Shown: positions 53,186 through 62,109, numbered from the stretch's first letter. The stretch is 64,000 nt of DNA from Paraburkholderia graminis C4D1M (GCF_000172415.1 NZ_ABLD01000010.1:1-64000), one strand, 5' to 3'. Notes: generated from the sequence alone by a model not told the origin. Numbers and translations are program-made.

Positions 53186-53238
53186 AGATACTTTCCACGG
53201 AACAGCGGCAACGATTGGGCAACTGCCGGAAAGTATCT
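53186..53238 (-). other. Perfect inverted repeat abutting the tRNA-Gly 3' end
   Basis: AGATACTTTCC (53186-53196) and GGAAAGTATCT (53228-53238) are perfect 11-bp arms around a 31-nt loop. The right arm ends on the last base of the tRNA CCA. In the tRNA transcript this would fold as a trailer hairpin; no T-run follows. Confidence 0.8.
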
Positions 53239-53311
53239 GGAGCGGGCGATGGGAATCGAACCCACGGCTCTAGCTTGGGAAGCTAGGGTATTACCATTAT
53301 ACGACGCCCGC
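53238..53311 (-). tRNA. tRNA-Gly (anticodon CCC)
   Basis: The minus strand begins GCGGGCG and ends CGCCCGC-T-CCA, with CCA encoded. The anticodon stem-loop CTAGC-TTCCCAA-GCTAG gives anticodon CCC, and the T-arm is GTGGG-TTCGATT-CCCAT. Length is 74 nt. Confidence 0.97.
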
Positions 53312-53396
53312 AGAGCGCGCTATTTTACTCGCGAAAGGGCAGCAAGCGCAAATTGCGCCGCTGCCTTGCTTAGCTCATGGGCCGCGCGAGCGCGCC

Positions 53397-53960
53397 TCAG
53401 ATCACGAAGTAAGTGAGCTGAACCGCAGCACGCGTGACCACCATCAACAGAACCTGCACGATCACGAACAGCAGAATCGGCGAGAGGTCGATGCCGCCCA
53501 GTTGCGGGATCACTCGCCGCAGCGGGTTCAGAAACGGCGCGGTCAACTGGTACAGAATCGGCATGGCCGGCGAACGCGGATTGAGCCAGGACAGGAGCGC
53601 CATCAGAATCGTCAGCCAGATGATCAGGTTCAGCGCCCACTTGATCAGCGTCAGCACCGCGACGATCAGCAGCGTGGGCAGCAGCGTGAGCGGATCGGCG
53701 CCGGTCAGCACCACCATCAACACCACGTAGATGATTGCCGCGATCAGCGCTGCGACGAGACTCGCCCAGTCGACGTTGCGCGTGGTCGGCAGAATTCGCC
53801 GCAACGGCAGAACGATCCAGTTGGTGGCTTGCAGCACGGCGTTCGTGACCGGGTTGTACGGCGGCATGCGCACGACCTGCAGCCACGCGCGCAGCAGCAG
53901 CGCCGCGCCGAACAACGTGAAGAGGGTATTGAGCAGAAAACGGGCGATATCGCCAAACAT
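53397..53960 (-). CDS. YggT-family membrane protein
   Basis: This 187-residue protein contains two YggT repeats, each with a membrane helix pair and the motif NPVTNAVLQATNWIVLPLRRI or its counterpart AMPILYQLTAPFLNPLRRVI. YggT proteins are inner-membrane proteins linked to osmotic or potassium stress and, in some bacteria, division; the exact role is unknown. The terminal hydrophobic stretch is VLLMVVTRAAVQLTYFVI. Confidence 0.92.
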   Translation of the reverse strand: MFGDIARFLLNTLFTLFGAALLLRAWLQVVRMPPYNPVTNAVLQATNWIVLPLRRILPTTRNVDWASLVAALIAAIIYVVLMVVLTGADPLTLLPTLLIVAVLTLIKWALNLIIWLTILMALLSWLNPRSPAMPILYQLTAPFLNPLRRVIPQLGGIDLSPILLFVIVQVLLMVVTRAAVQLTYFVI

Positions 53961-54193
53961 CTCGTGTCCTTATGCTTCTGATGGCAGCCGTTCAATGGCC
54001 TGGGCGCCGGCGCTTCGGTGGGGCGCACGGCGGTTTGTCATGTCGCATGCGCCGCCGATGCGGCCGCATGCGTTGTGCAACGTTGCTAAGACAGCTACGC
54101 GGAACACAGTTGCCTCGACGCAAGCGCAACGACTGGCCGCACGAATCGGCCGCCAGCAGTGCCGCTCCGGCTCCGCGTCACGCGTCCGCGTCA

Positions 54194-54514
54194 CTACACC
54201 GAAACCTTGATCTCGCTGATGAAAATCGCGCCGTTGCCGCCGTCGGTGTAATTCGGAATGTCGGCAAGAAGCCGCTCCGACGCCGGCTTGAAGACCTTGT
54301 AGAAATCCTCGGTGCTGTCGAACAGGAAATGGCCCGCGGCCACATACGGCGGCGGCGTGCCCGGCGGCCCGGCGTTGATGCCCACGTCGACGGACCAGCC
54401 CTTCAGCGACGGGCCGAACAGCTCCGCCGCAAGCGGCATATGCGTGGCGCAGTAATACTCCACGTCGAAGTGGCCGTTTTCCCGGTACGGATAGAGGATG
54501 CTGACCTTGATCAT
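54194..54514 (-). CDS. EthD-family protein
   Basis: This 106-residue ferredoxin-like dimeric alpha-beta barrel protein begins MIKVSILYPYRENGHFDVEY and contains YCATHMPLAAELFGPSLKGW and the histidine typical of the family. EthD was first described with an ether-degrading P450 system, but no such genes are here and the role is unknown. Start 54514 is the first ATG that gives the family N-terminus. Confidence 0.88.
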   Translation of the reverse strand: MIKVSILYPYRENGHFDVEYYCATHMPLAAELFGPSLKGWSVDVGINAGPPGTPPPYVAAGHFLFDSTEDFYKVFKPASERLLADIPNYTDGGNGAIFISEIKVSV

Positions 54515-54591
54515 TGTGCGTTCTCGTCTGTTGGTCCCGAAGCGAGGCGCCGGCGGATTGCGCGCGGCGCCGGACGTCACATTATCACGGC

Positions 54592-55548
54592 TTACTTGAC
54601 GCTTGCACCTGCTGCCGCCTGATTGAGTGACCGTCCCAACGATTCTTCGACGGCGTCCGAGATGGCGTCGATCGCGGCGGGCGGCGTGGCGCGGCGTTGC
54701 GCCAGCGCGACCGCGCGCCGCGACAGCAAGCCGTACAGCGCGGCATGGTCGCCGCCGAGGCTCTCGAACAGCGCCAACTGTTTCTGCACGACCCCGGTGT
54801 CGCCACGCGATATGGGTCCGGCGAGGGCGTTCGACAGCCCCTTGTCGCGTGCGGTTTCGATGGTGCCCGCGAGCATCGGCAAGAGCGCACGCAACGCGTC
54901 GTCTTCGGCAAAACCGAGCGTGCGCCACAGCGCGACGCATTCGGCGAGGCTGCACAGCGCGAAGCTCGCCGCGTAGTGGGCGGCGCCGTGGTACAGCATG
55001 CGGCTGCCTGGCGGAATCGACAGCGGATGGCAGCGCAGCGCGAGGGCCAACGCGGTCAGCGTGTCCTTCAAGGCGCCGTCGGCCTCGATTGTTATCGAAC
55101 AGCCGGCGATACGGTCGACGTCGCTCGCCTCGCCGCCGAAAAGGTACAGCGGATGAAACCCGCCGATCGACGCCCCCTGGTCGCGCGCGGGCGCCAGCAG
55201 CTCGACCGGCGATGCGCCGCTGCAATGCACGAGCGCCTTGCCGCCGGCTTTGTCTCGGTCCTGGTCCTGGTCCTGGTCCGGCTCAAAACGCAGTATGTGC
55301 GCTGACGTACCGATGCTGTCGTCCGGAACGGCTAAAAAGACGACGTCGGCGTTGTCGATGACCTGCTGAGGGTCGTCGAGCGCCAAGCAGCCAGGAATCT
55401 GGCTGGCGAGCCGGGCGGCGGATGCCGCGGTACGGCTTGCCACCGCCGTCACGGGATAGCCCGCGCGGGAAAAGCCGAGCGCGAGGCAACGCGCGAGCCG
55501 GCCCGCGCCGATGAAACCGAGGCGGGGCAGAGGACGGGACTGGGACAT
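54592..55548 (-). CDS. Rossmann-like / DUF2520 domain protein
   Basis: This 318-residue protein has an N-terminal NAD(P)-binding fold LGFIGAGRLARCLALGFSRA, a VVFLAVPDDSIGTSAHIL segment and a helical C-terminal DUF2520 domain (LYHGAAHYAASFALCSLAEC). It resembles 6-phosphogluconate- or F420-type reductases, but no substrate is known. Residues about 92-101 are an unusual Asp-Gln run (DQDQDQDRDK) encoded by a 6-bp repeat. ATG 55548 has TGGAG upstream; the frame extends further but without similarity. Confidence 0.88.
   Translation of the reverse strand: MSQSRPLPRLGFIGAGRLARCLALGFSRAGYPVTAVASRTAASAARLASQIPGCLALDDPQQVIDNADVVFLAVPDDSIGTSAHILRFEPDQDQDQDRDKAGGKALVHCSGASPVELLAPARDQGASIGGFHPLYLFGGEASDVDRIAGCSITIEADGALKDTLTALALALRCHPLSIPPGSRMLYHGAAHYAASFALCSLAECVALWRTLGFAEDDALRALLPMLAGTIETARDKGLSNALAGPISRGDTGVVQKQLALFESLGGDHAALYGLLSRRAVALAQRRATPPAAIDAISDAVEESLGRSLNQAAAGASVK
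55257..55279 (-). repeat. Hexanucleotide repeat inside the DUF2520 gene
   Basis: The unit GGTCCT (plus strand) is repeated just under four times without interruption and encodes alternating Asp and Gln. Being a multiple of three, unit changes keep the frame. Confidence 0.9.
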
Positions 55549-55822
55549 GTCGGCGGGCTCCAGACGGGGCTTGGACGGGAAAGCAGCAGTATCGCGCATC
55601 GGCCGGCGGGTGGAGCAAGCAGGCGGAGCAAGCAGGTGGAGCAACTGGCGACGACTGTCGTCAGATGAGTTTGCCGGCGATATGACGCGCACAGCCGGTC
55701 ATGGCGGCGCGCCGGCCCCGCGGGCTTGAAAACTGCTCACAATTTCCGCATGGCCGATGTGGCCGTGGCTGTTTCATGGGTACGCGCTTAGCAATGTTGC
55801 AATCGAACTCGGGGAGGTCACG

Positions 55823-55984
55823 ATGAGCATTTTTTCTTACCGGAAGCATCTGCGGTTTCTGACGCATGCGCAGCGGCGTCGCTGGTGGGACCAGAAAAAA
55901 CGTCTGAGTCCGCGCGTGCGGATCAGCGTCGCGTACGTTCCGCCGAATGTGTCCCGCGAATTTGCCTACGTGAAAGTCGGCTGA
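55823..55984 (+). CDS. Small basic protein, function unknown
   Basis: The 53-residue frame MSIFSYRKHLRFLTHAQRRR... is strongly basic and aromatic (four Arg and two Trp in RRRWWDQKKR) with no membrane segment. Support comes from GGGGAGG 5 nt before the ATG and a dedicated terminator after the stop. No family recognised. Confidence 0.7.
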   Translation: MSIFSYRKHLRFLTHAQRRRWWDQKKRLSPRVRISVAYVPPNVSREFAYVKVG

Positions 55985-56012
55985 CGCCGCACCCAACCTC
56001 GGACGAGACAAT

Positions 56013-56037
56013 GCCCGGCCTGCGCGCCGGGCTTTTT
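56013..56037 (+). terminator. Intrinsic terminator after the small basic protein gene
   Basis: GCCCGGC, short loop, GCCGGGC and a T-run (CTTTTTA) directly downstream of the small gene. Confidence 0.88.
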
Positions 56038-56352
56038 ATTGCCTGTTGCGCGCCGCCCTCGGTATTAAAGCTAATTTGTAATTAAAGATTACCGGGGTGA
56101 CGTCCGTTGAACCGGCATGCGCCTGTGGAAACCGTTCGCCGCGTGCGCGACACGCGCAATCGCTTGATTCTGCACGACCTTCCCGCATATCCAACTGCGC
56201 CGCCGACGCACCACCGACGTAATTTCTTTTCGCCTATTGCAATTTGCAACAAATGCGAACAGCGTCGCGCGGGCTTTTTAGATAAATTGATTTCGTAGCA
56301 TGCAAGGCATGCGCAGTCGGCGACCTTGAGTGGGCCGCGCCAGGAGAACAAA

Positions 56353-56664
56353 GTGAAAAAGATCGTCCCGTTTGTTGTTGCTGCCGCACTCGGCGTGGGG
56401 CTTGCCTCCGTCGCGCAAGCGCACGTTTCTGTCGGTATCGGTATCGGGGTACCGGTCGCGCCGGCGTACCCGGTCTACGCGGCGCCTCCGCCGGTGTACT
56501 ACCCGCCGCCGCCGCCCGTCGTCTATGCACCGCCCGTGGTCTATGCGCCGCCGCCGGTGGTGGTCGGCGGATACGGTGGTTATTATGGTTATGGCCGACC
56601 GTATTATCGCCACGGCTACTACCGTGGTGGATATGGCTACGGACACGGCTACTATCGGCGCTAA
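56353..56664 (+). CDS. Secreted Pro/Tyr/Gly-rich protein
   Basis: The start is GTG 56353 with AGGAG upstream. The 103-residue product has a signal peptide (VKKIVPFVVAAALGVGLASV, cleavage after AQA, about residue 23), a middle run of Pro-Pro-Val-Val-Tyr blocks (about 40-70) and a C-terminal Gly-Tyr-Arg-His-rich tail. Such low-complexity exported proteins are common in Burkholderia and of unknown role; an envelope-associated location is likely. It has its own terminator. Confidence 0.85.
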   Translation: MKKIVPFVVAAALGVGLASVAQAHVSVGIGIGVPVAPAYPVYAAPPPVYYPPPPPVVYAPPVVYAPPPVVVGGYGGYYGYGRPYYRHGYYRGGYGYGHGYYRR

Positions 56665-56694
56665 GCGAGTCAGCTAGCAAGCTGAAGCCCGATG

Positions 56695-56739
56695 AACGGC
56701 GTAACGCCGGCTTGATTGCCGGGTTACGCCGTTTTGTTT
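56695..56739 (+). terminator. Intrinsic terminator after the Pro/Tyr-rich protein gene
   Basis: AACGGCGTAAC (56695-56705) pairs with GTTACGCCGTT (56723-56733), with internal CCGG/CCGG pairing, followed by a T-rich tract. Confidence 0.9.
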
Positions 56740-56855
56740 TTTGACTAGCTTTCGACGTGTTTTTTCATTGCCTCGCGCGAATGTTCGCCGGCGTTCCAAA
56801 GCGGCGGCGAAGCTGGGAGAATGGCCGTCTCGCCACCGCTCAGGAATCTCCGCCG

Positions 56856-57830
56856 ATGCAGCCGAAGCAGCCACTCCCCGCTCCCACATTCGACGACGTA
56901 CTCGACGCCGCCGCGCGCCTCGAAGGCGTCGCGCACCGCACGCCGGTCTTGACCTCGAGCACCTTCAACGAGCGCACCGGCGCGTCGGTGTTTTTCAAGT
57001 GCGAGAACTTTCAGCGGATGGGCGCGTTCAAGTTTCGCGGCGCCTATAACGCGATCTCTCATTTCGACGCCGAGCAGCGCAAGGCCGGCGTGCTGACCTA
57101 CTCGTCCGGCAATCATGCGCAGGCCATCGCGTTGTCGGCGCGCCTCGCGGGCATCCGCGCGACGATCATCATGCCGCACGACGCGCCCGCCGCCAAAGTT
57201 GCCGCGACCAAGGGCTACGGCGGCGAAGTCATCACCTACGACCGCTACAAGGAAAACCGCGAGGAGATCGGCCGGCGGCTTGCCGAGGAGCGCGGCATGA
57301 CGCTGATTCCGCCGTACGATCATCCGCATGTGATCGCGGGGCAGGGCACGGCGGCCAAGGAACTGATCGACGAAACCGGCCCGCTCGACCTGTTGTTCGT
57401 CTGCCTGGGCGGCGGCGGGCTGATTGGCGGCAGCGCGTTGTCGGCGGCGGCACTGAGCCCGGAGTGCGCGGTGATCGGCATCGAGCCGCAAGCAGGCAAT
57501 GACGGTCAGCAATCGCTCGCGCGCGGCGAGGTCGTGCATATCGACACGCCGCGAACCATCGCCGATGGCGCCGCGTCCACCCATCTTGGCGACTACACGT
57601 TCGCGATTATCCGCAAGCTGGTCGCGCGCATCGAAACGGTCACCGACGAGCAATTGATCGAGACGATGCGCTTTTTCGCTCAGCGCATGAAGATCGTGGT
57701 CGAGCCGACCGGCTGCCTCGCGGCGGCGGCAGTGCTCAACGGCGTCGTGCCCGTGAAGGGTAAGCGGGTGGGCGTGATCGTGAGCGGCGGCAACGTCGAC
57801 CTTGAGAAGCTCGCGCAGTATCTGGCGTGA
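56856..57830 (+). CDS. PLP-dependent threonine/serine dehydratase-like enzyme
   Basis: This 324-residue fold-type II PLP enzyme has the PLP lysine in GAFKFRGAYNAI, the asparagine loop TYSSGNHAQAIALSA and the phosphate-binding GGGGLIGGSALS. It lacks the C-terminal ACT-like regulatory domain of biosynthetic IlvA, so it is closer to catabolic threonine dehydratase, serine racemase or threo-3-hydroxyaspartate dehydratase. No branched-chain synthesis genes adjoin. ATG 56856 gives MQPKQPLPAPTFDDVLDAAA. Confidence 0.9.
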   Translation: MQPKQPLPAPTFDDVLDAAARLEGVAHRTPVLTSSTFNERTGASVFFKCENFQRMGAFKFRGAYNAISHFDAEQRKAGVLTYSSGNHAQAIALSARLAGIRATIIMPHDAPAAKVAATKGYGGEVITYDRYKENREEIGRRLAEERGMTLIPPYDHPHVIAGQGTAAKELIDETGPLDLLFVCLGGGGLIGGSALSAAALSPECAVIGIEPQAGNDGQQSLARGEVVHIDTPRTIADGAASTHLGDYTFAIIRKLVARIETVTDEQLIETMRFFAQRMKIVVEPTGCLAAAAVLNGVVPVKGKRVGVIVSGGNVDLEKLAQYLA

Positions 57831-57874
57831 TCGCTTGATCGCCCGGCGGCGCCCGCCCGCCGTTGATGTTTGCG

Positions 57875-57913
57875 AAAACGGCCTCGCCTCGTTGCCGGCG
57901 CGCGCCGTTTTTT
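57875..57913. terminator. Probable bidirectional terminator after the dehydratase gene
   Basis: AAAACGGC (57875-57882) pairs with GCCGTTTT (57904-57911) and a T-run follows. It overlaps the stop region of the convergent LysE-family gene. Confidence 0.7.
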
Positions 57914-58628
57914 ATCCGCTCGCTGCTTGCGCAACGGGCGAGTGCTGCGCCGTTTGCAATATCAGATCGCGATAGCCGTTCACGATCACGCTATATGAGA
58001 AGTACGCGAACAGCAGCGCGGACAGCACATGGCAGGCGCGCAGCAAACCGGTGCCGGCGCGTTTGCGGCCGTGACTGCCCAGACCGCAAATAAACACGGT
58101 CCAGCACAAGCCGCCCAGAAAGAAGCCGCCCAGGAACACTGGCGCGGTGGCCGCACTGGTCGCGCCGGCCTTGGCAATCAACGCGCCGCCGACTGCGGCG
58201 AACCACAGAATCGCCGACGGCGACGACACGGCGAGCAACACGCCGCGCAAGAAGCCGCGCCACGCCGAAAGATGCGGCGCGTTGACATCGGCCTCGCCGG
58301 CGACCGGCGGCGCCGACGCCGGGAACATCGCTTCGCGCGCCATCTTCCATGTGAGAAACAGCAGGATGGCCGCGCCGCCTATCCACACGACCCACCGCAC
58401 CGACTCGAACTGCAGCAGCGCTGCCATGCCGGCGAGCGCGAGGGCCGCGTAAATCAGATCGCCGACACACGACCCGAGGCCGAGCCAGAAGCCGGGTTTG
58501 AAACCGTGCGACAGCGCCAGAGAAATCATCGCGACGTTCACGAGGCCGATGTCGAGACACAGCGACAACGACAGGAAAAACCCGTCGGACATCATCGAAA
58601 AGGCATGCATCCGCAGTAACTGCTCCAT
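57912..58628 (-). CDS. LysE-family translocator
   Basis: This 238-residue inner-membrane protein has about six hydrophobic helices and LysE/RhtB features: LSLCLDIGLVNVAMISLALS, GFWLGLGSCVGDLIYAALAL and a SSPSAILWFAAVGGALIA second-half motif. These carriers export amino acids; the substrate is unknown. It lies 40 nt downstream of ubiD on the same strand. Confidence 0.9.
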   Translation of the reverse strand: MEQLLRMHAFSMMSDGFFLSLSLCLDIGLVNVAMISLALSHGFKPGFWLGLGSCVGDLIYAALALAGMAALLQFESVRWVVWIGGAAILLFLTWKMAREAMFPASAPPVAGEADVNAPHLSAWRGFLRGVLLAVSSPSAILWFAAVGGALIAKAGATSAATAPVFLGGFFLGGLCWTVFICGLGSHGRKRAGTGLLRACHVLSALLFAYFSYSVIVNGYRDLILQTAQHSPVAQAASG

Positions 58629-58668
58629 CGATCTCGTTAGTAGGTTGTTCGGTTATGCGGGGCGGCGC

Positions 58669-60237
58669 TCAGAGGCCCAGCTCGTTCCACAAACTGTCGA
58701 TGCGCTGCTTGACCGCCGCGTCCATCTCGATCGGGCGGCCCCATTCGCGATCCGTTTCGCCGGGCCATTTGTTGGTCGCGTCGAGTCCCATCTTCGAGCC
58801 GAGTCCAGCGACCGGCGACGCGAAGTCCAGATAGTCGATCGGCGTGCGATCCACGAGCACGGTATCGCGCGTCGGGTCCACGCGCGTCGTGATCGCCCAG
58901 ATCACTTCCTTCCAGTCGCGGATGTTGACGTCTTCGTCGACGACAACGATGAACTTCGTGTACATGAACTGCCGCAGGAAGCTCCAGACGCCGAACATCA
59001 CGCGCTTGGCGTGGCCCGCGTAGCTCTTCTTCATCTGCACGATGGCCATGCGGTAGCTGCAGCCTTCGGGCGGCAGGTAGAAGTCGGTGATCTCGGCGAA
59101 CTGCTTTTGCAGCAGCGGCACGAACACCTCGTTGAGCGCGACGCCGAGCACGGCCGGTTCGTCGGGCGGTTTGCCGGTGTACGTGGAGTGGTAGATCGCG
59201 TCGCGGCGCATCGTGATGCGCTCGACGGTAAACACGGGGAACCACTCCTGTTCGTTGTAGTAGCCGGTGTGGTCGCCGTAGGGGCCTTCCAGCGCGTGCT
59301 CGTAAGCCGCCGACGCGCCCTTCACTGGCCGCGGCGGCGCGCCAGCAGGAGCAGGCGAGGGCGCGCCTTCCTGCGGGTGGATGAAGCCTTCCAGCACGAT
59401 CTCCGCGCGCGCGGGGACCTGCAGGCCATCAACGCCGGGCGTGAGGCACCTGGCGAGCTCGGTTCGTCCGCCGCGCAGCAGGCCGGCGAACTGATATTCG
59501 GAGAGCGTGTCCGGCACTGGCGTGACTGCGCCGAGGATAGTGGCCGGGTCCGCGCCGAGCACGACGGCGACCGGATACGGCTTGCCCGGGTTCTTCAGCG
59601 CGAACTCGCGAAAATCGAGCGCGCCGCCGCGATGCGCGAGCCAGCGCATGATCAGCTTGTTGCGTCCGATTAGCTGCTGGCGATAGATGCCGAGGTTTTG
59701 TCGGCTCTTGTTCGGGCCTCTCGTGACGGTCAGGCCCCAGGTGATCAGCGGGCCGGCGTCGCCTGGCCAGCAGGTCTGAATCGGGAGTTTTCCGAGGTCG
59801 ATGTCATTGCCTTCCCACACGATTTCCTGGCAGGGCGGCGCGCTCACGGTTTTCGGCGCCATGTCCCAGACCGCCTTCGCCAGCGAGAACAGCTTGCCCG
59901 CGTCCTTCAGCCCTTTTGGCGGCTCCGGTTCCTTCAGCGCCGACAGCAAGCGGCCGACGTCGCGCAGCGATTCGAGCGCCGCGCCATCGCCTTCGCCGGC
60001 CTGCGCGTCGACGCCCATGCCGAGCGCGACGCGCCGCGGCGTGCCGAACAGGTTGCCTAGCACCGGGAACGCATGCGCCCCCTTGTTCTCAAACAGCAAG
60101 GCTGGCCCGCCGGCTCTCAGAACGCGGTCGCACAGTTCGGTCATTTCCAGGACCGGCGATACCTTTTGCGGAATGCGGCGCAGTTCGCCGATCGTCTCGA
60201 GACGGCCGATGAAGTCGCGCAAGTCTTTGTATTTCAT
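58669..60237 (-). CDS. ubiD: UbiD-family decarboxylase
   Basis: UbiD uses prenylated FMN made by UbiX to decarboxylate 3-polyprenyl-4-hydroxybenzoate in ubiquinone synthesis. The 522-residue protein begins MKYKDLRDFIGRLETIGELR and has TWGLTVTRGPNKSRQNLGIY, EIVLEGFIHP and the C-terminal DVNIRDWKEVIWAITTRVDP segment typical of the family. The length and the betaproteobacterial context fit UbiD itself, though related aromatic-acid decarboxylases share these motifs. ubiX is not in the window. Confidence 0.93.
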   Translation of the reverse strand: MKYKDLRDFIGRLETIGELRRIPQKVSPVLEMTELCDRVLRAGGPALLFENKGAHAFPVLGNLFGTPRRVALGMGVDAQAGEGDGAALESLRDVGRLLSALKEPEPPKGLKDAGKLFSLAKAVWDMAPKTVSAPPCQEIVWEGNDIDLGKLPIQTCWPGDAGPLITWGLTVTRGPNKSRQNLGIYRQQLIGRNKLIMRWLAHRGGALDFREFALKNPGKPYPVAVVLGADPATILGAVTPVPDTLSEYQFAGLLRGGRTELARCLTPGVDGLQVPARAEIVLEGFIHPQEGAPSPAPAGAPPRPVKGASAAYEHALEGPYGDHTGYYNEQEWFPVFTVERITMRRDAIYHSTYTGKPPDEPAVLGVALNEVFVPLLQKQFAEITDFYLPPEGCSYRMAIVQMKKSYAGHAKRVMFGVWSFLRQFMYTKFIVVVDEDVNIRDWKEVIWAITTRVDPTRDTVLVDRTPIDYLDFASPVAGLGSKMGLDATNKWPGETDREWGRPIEMDAAVKQRIDSLWNELGL

Positions 60238-60851
60238 CTTTGCGGTTCAGTGCCGCGAACGGCGAAAAAAGGGAACGGCTGGAACGGCGTGACGCTATTG
60301 GCGGCGCCGAGGCGATTGTCGATTTTACCTGCGTTGGTTAGCGCACGTAGATCGGCCGAACGTCATAAGACTCGCGGACGCGGCAAAATCGCCCGAAAAG
60401 CGCTTCGCGCGGTGGTTCGCGGGCTCCGAAGGGCCGTCGTTATTACAATTAGTTATACATTTGCCTGTTTGTAGTGTTGACGATCTATAAAACCGTGCCC
60501 TAGAATCCGTCCACATTGGTTGCAGGGCGTGGAGTTTTTTACCGCCGCCCCCGGTCCCATCTGACGCAACGCGTCACCGCTTACCGAAGCCCTGCACGGT
60601 ATTCGTCGGTCTTATTGATGTCCTCGCCAGCGCCATCTGACGCTGGTTTTTCGCGTGGGAGCCACCGCCCGCATGCTTTGCAGCCTGCCGCGGACCGCTT
60701 TCAAGATGGCTCCCCACAACGGTATTTGCCGTTTTCCCGACGTCGCTGCTGCCCTAACCAGACAGAGCGCGCGATGTCTTGACTCTGCGAATGTGTGTTG
60801 CCGCCTGTTTGTTCAGCGGAATTCGCGGATCATGCAACATGGGAGATCTGA
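60238..60851 (+). promoter_or_regulatory. Gap before the transglycosylase gene with a good promoter and long leader
   Basis: No convincing gene is present. TTGACG (60477-60482), an 18-nt spacer and TAGAAT (60501-60506) form a strong sigma-70-like promoter with a start near 60513, about 340 nt before the next ATG. The leader has several short frames but no recognised riboswitch. GGGAG lies just before ATG 60852. Confidence 0.6.
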
Positions 60852-62066
60852 ATGAACGCCTGGTTATCGTGGCGTCCTGATGAACGTATCGCGCAGATCG
60901 TGCGCGGTGCCGTGCGTCGTGGGACGCAATTGAGTCATCACCTGTTCAGCATTGTCGGCGGCATGGCCGTCGTGCTGGCAATCGCGCTGTGGCTGATGCC
61001 GACGTGGCGCGGCACGCTCGCGGCCAAACTGATGCCGGTCCTCTCGGCCGCTGTCCAGGCCGGACCCGCGCGTCTGCTGCAGGGCAATCCGCTGCCGGCT
61101 TTCGGGCCGCCGGGGCGCACGTCGTCAGACGAAACGCTGTCTTCGAACACGAACACGAACGCCGCCGACGCGGCCAACGGCAACGGCGCCAGCAACGCCG
61201 GCGTGGCCGTCAGCAATACCAGCTACGACGGCGCGTTCGACGGCACCGGCTCGGCCGGCGGCATGGGGATCGCGGCGCTCAACGGCCTCGATCCGCGCAC
61301 GATGCAAAGCGTCACCGCGCTTGCCCGGCTGATTCCGGCGCAACGCGTTTCCGCCGACGCCCGCGATGACCGCGTGCTGGTCTCGTCGCGTGAACAGGCG
61401 CTCGTCGCGTCATACCTTGCCCGGCGCTACCGTGTCGCTCAGGAGCCCGTCAGCGAGCTCGTGAAGGCCGCCTTCGACACCGGCCGCGAAGTCGGTCTCG
61501 ACCCGCTGCTGCTGCTGTCGGTGATGGCGATCGAATCCGGCTTCAATCCTTACGCCGAGAGCGGCGTGGGCGCGCAGGGTCTGATGCAGGTCATGTCCAA
61601 GGTTCATTCGGACAAATTCCAGTATTTCGGCGGCGAGAGCGCGGCGCTCGAACCGGTCGCGAACATCAAGGTCGGCGCGCTGGTGCTGAAGGACTGCATC
61701 GCGCGCGGCGGTTCGTTGCCGGGCGGTCTGCGTCTCTATGTCGGCTCGACCTCGCCGGACGACGGCGGCTACGGCGCCAAGGTGATGGCCGAGCGCGGGC
61801 GTCTGCGCGACGTCGCGCGTGGCCGCAAGGTGCCGATCAATGCGCCGCAGGCTCCGGTAATCACGGCGTCGAACAATGCGTCGGCTTCTTCTGCGCCGGC
61901 TGCTGCGAATAGCAACAATGGCAAGCGCGTGCAGGTGACGCTCGAAGGAAGCCATCCTTTGAGCGCTGCTACGCCGCCGGGCAAGACGCCGGGTTCGTCG
62001 GAGCAGGACGATGCCAGCGTGAATGCGCCTAAGCATGTGGCTTCGAATGCGGAGCTGGGTGCGTGA
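60852..62066 (+). CDS. Membrane-anchored lytic transglycosylase (SLT domain)
   Basis: The 404-residue protein has an N-terminal signal anchor (about 34-50, VGGMAVVLAIALWLM), a low-complexity Asn/Ala/Gly-rich region (about 90-140) and a transglycosylase SLT domain with the catalytic glutamate in SVMAIESGFNPYAESG, then GAQGLMQVM. The C-terminus is Ala/Ser-rich. It should cleave peptidoglycan glycan strands from the periplasmic face of the inner membrane. It is followed by its own terminator. Confidence 0.9.
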   Translation: MNAWLSWRPDERIAQIVRGAVRRGTQLSHHLFSIVGGMAVVLAIALWLMPTWRGTLAAKLMPVLSAAVQAGPARLLQGNPLPAFGPPGRTSSDETLSSNTNTNAADAANGNGASNAGVAVSNTSYDGAFDGTGSAGGMGIAALNGLDPRTMQSVTALARLIPAQRVSADARDDRVLVSSREQALVASYLARRYRVAQEPVSELVKAAFDTGREVGLDPLLLLSVMAIESGFNPYAESGVGAQGLMQVMSKVHSDKFQYFGGESAALEPVANIKVGALVLKDCIARGGSLPGGLRLYVGSTSPDDGGYGAKVMAERGRLRDVARGRKVPINAPQAPVITASNNASASSAPAAANSNNGKRVQVTLEGSHPLSAATPPGKTPGSSEQDDASVNAPKHVASNAELGA

Positions 62067-62109
62067 GGGGTTGACGGCTTAAGTAGCTCTCGGCGAAAGC
62101 TGAGGGCAG

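Noticed and set aside
60516..60782. An 88-codon frame in the leader of the transglycosylase gene
   Set aside because: It starts with TTG, has no ribosome-binding site, and its composition is that of random GC-rich sequence.
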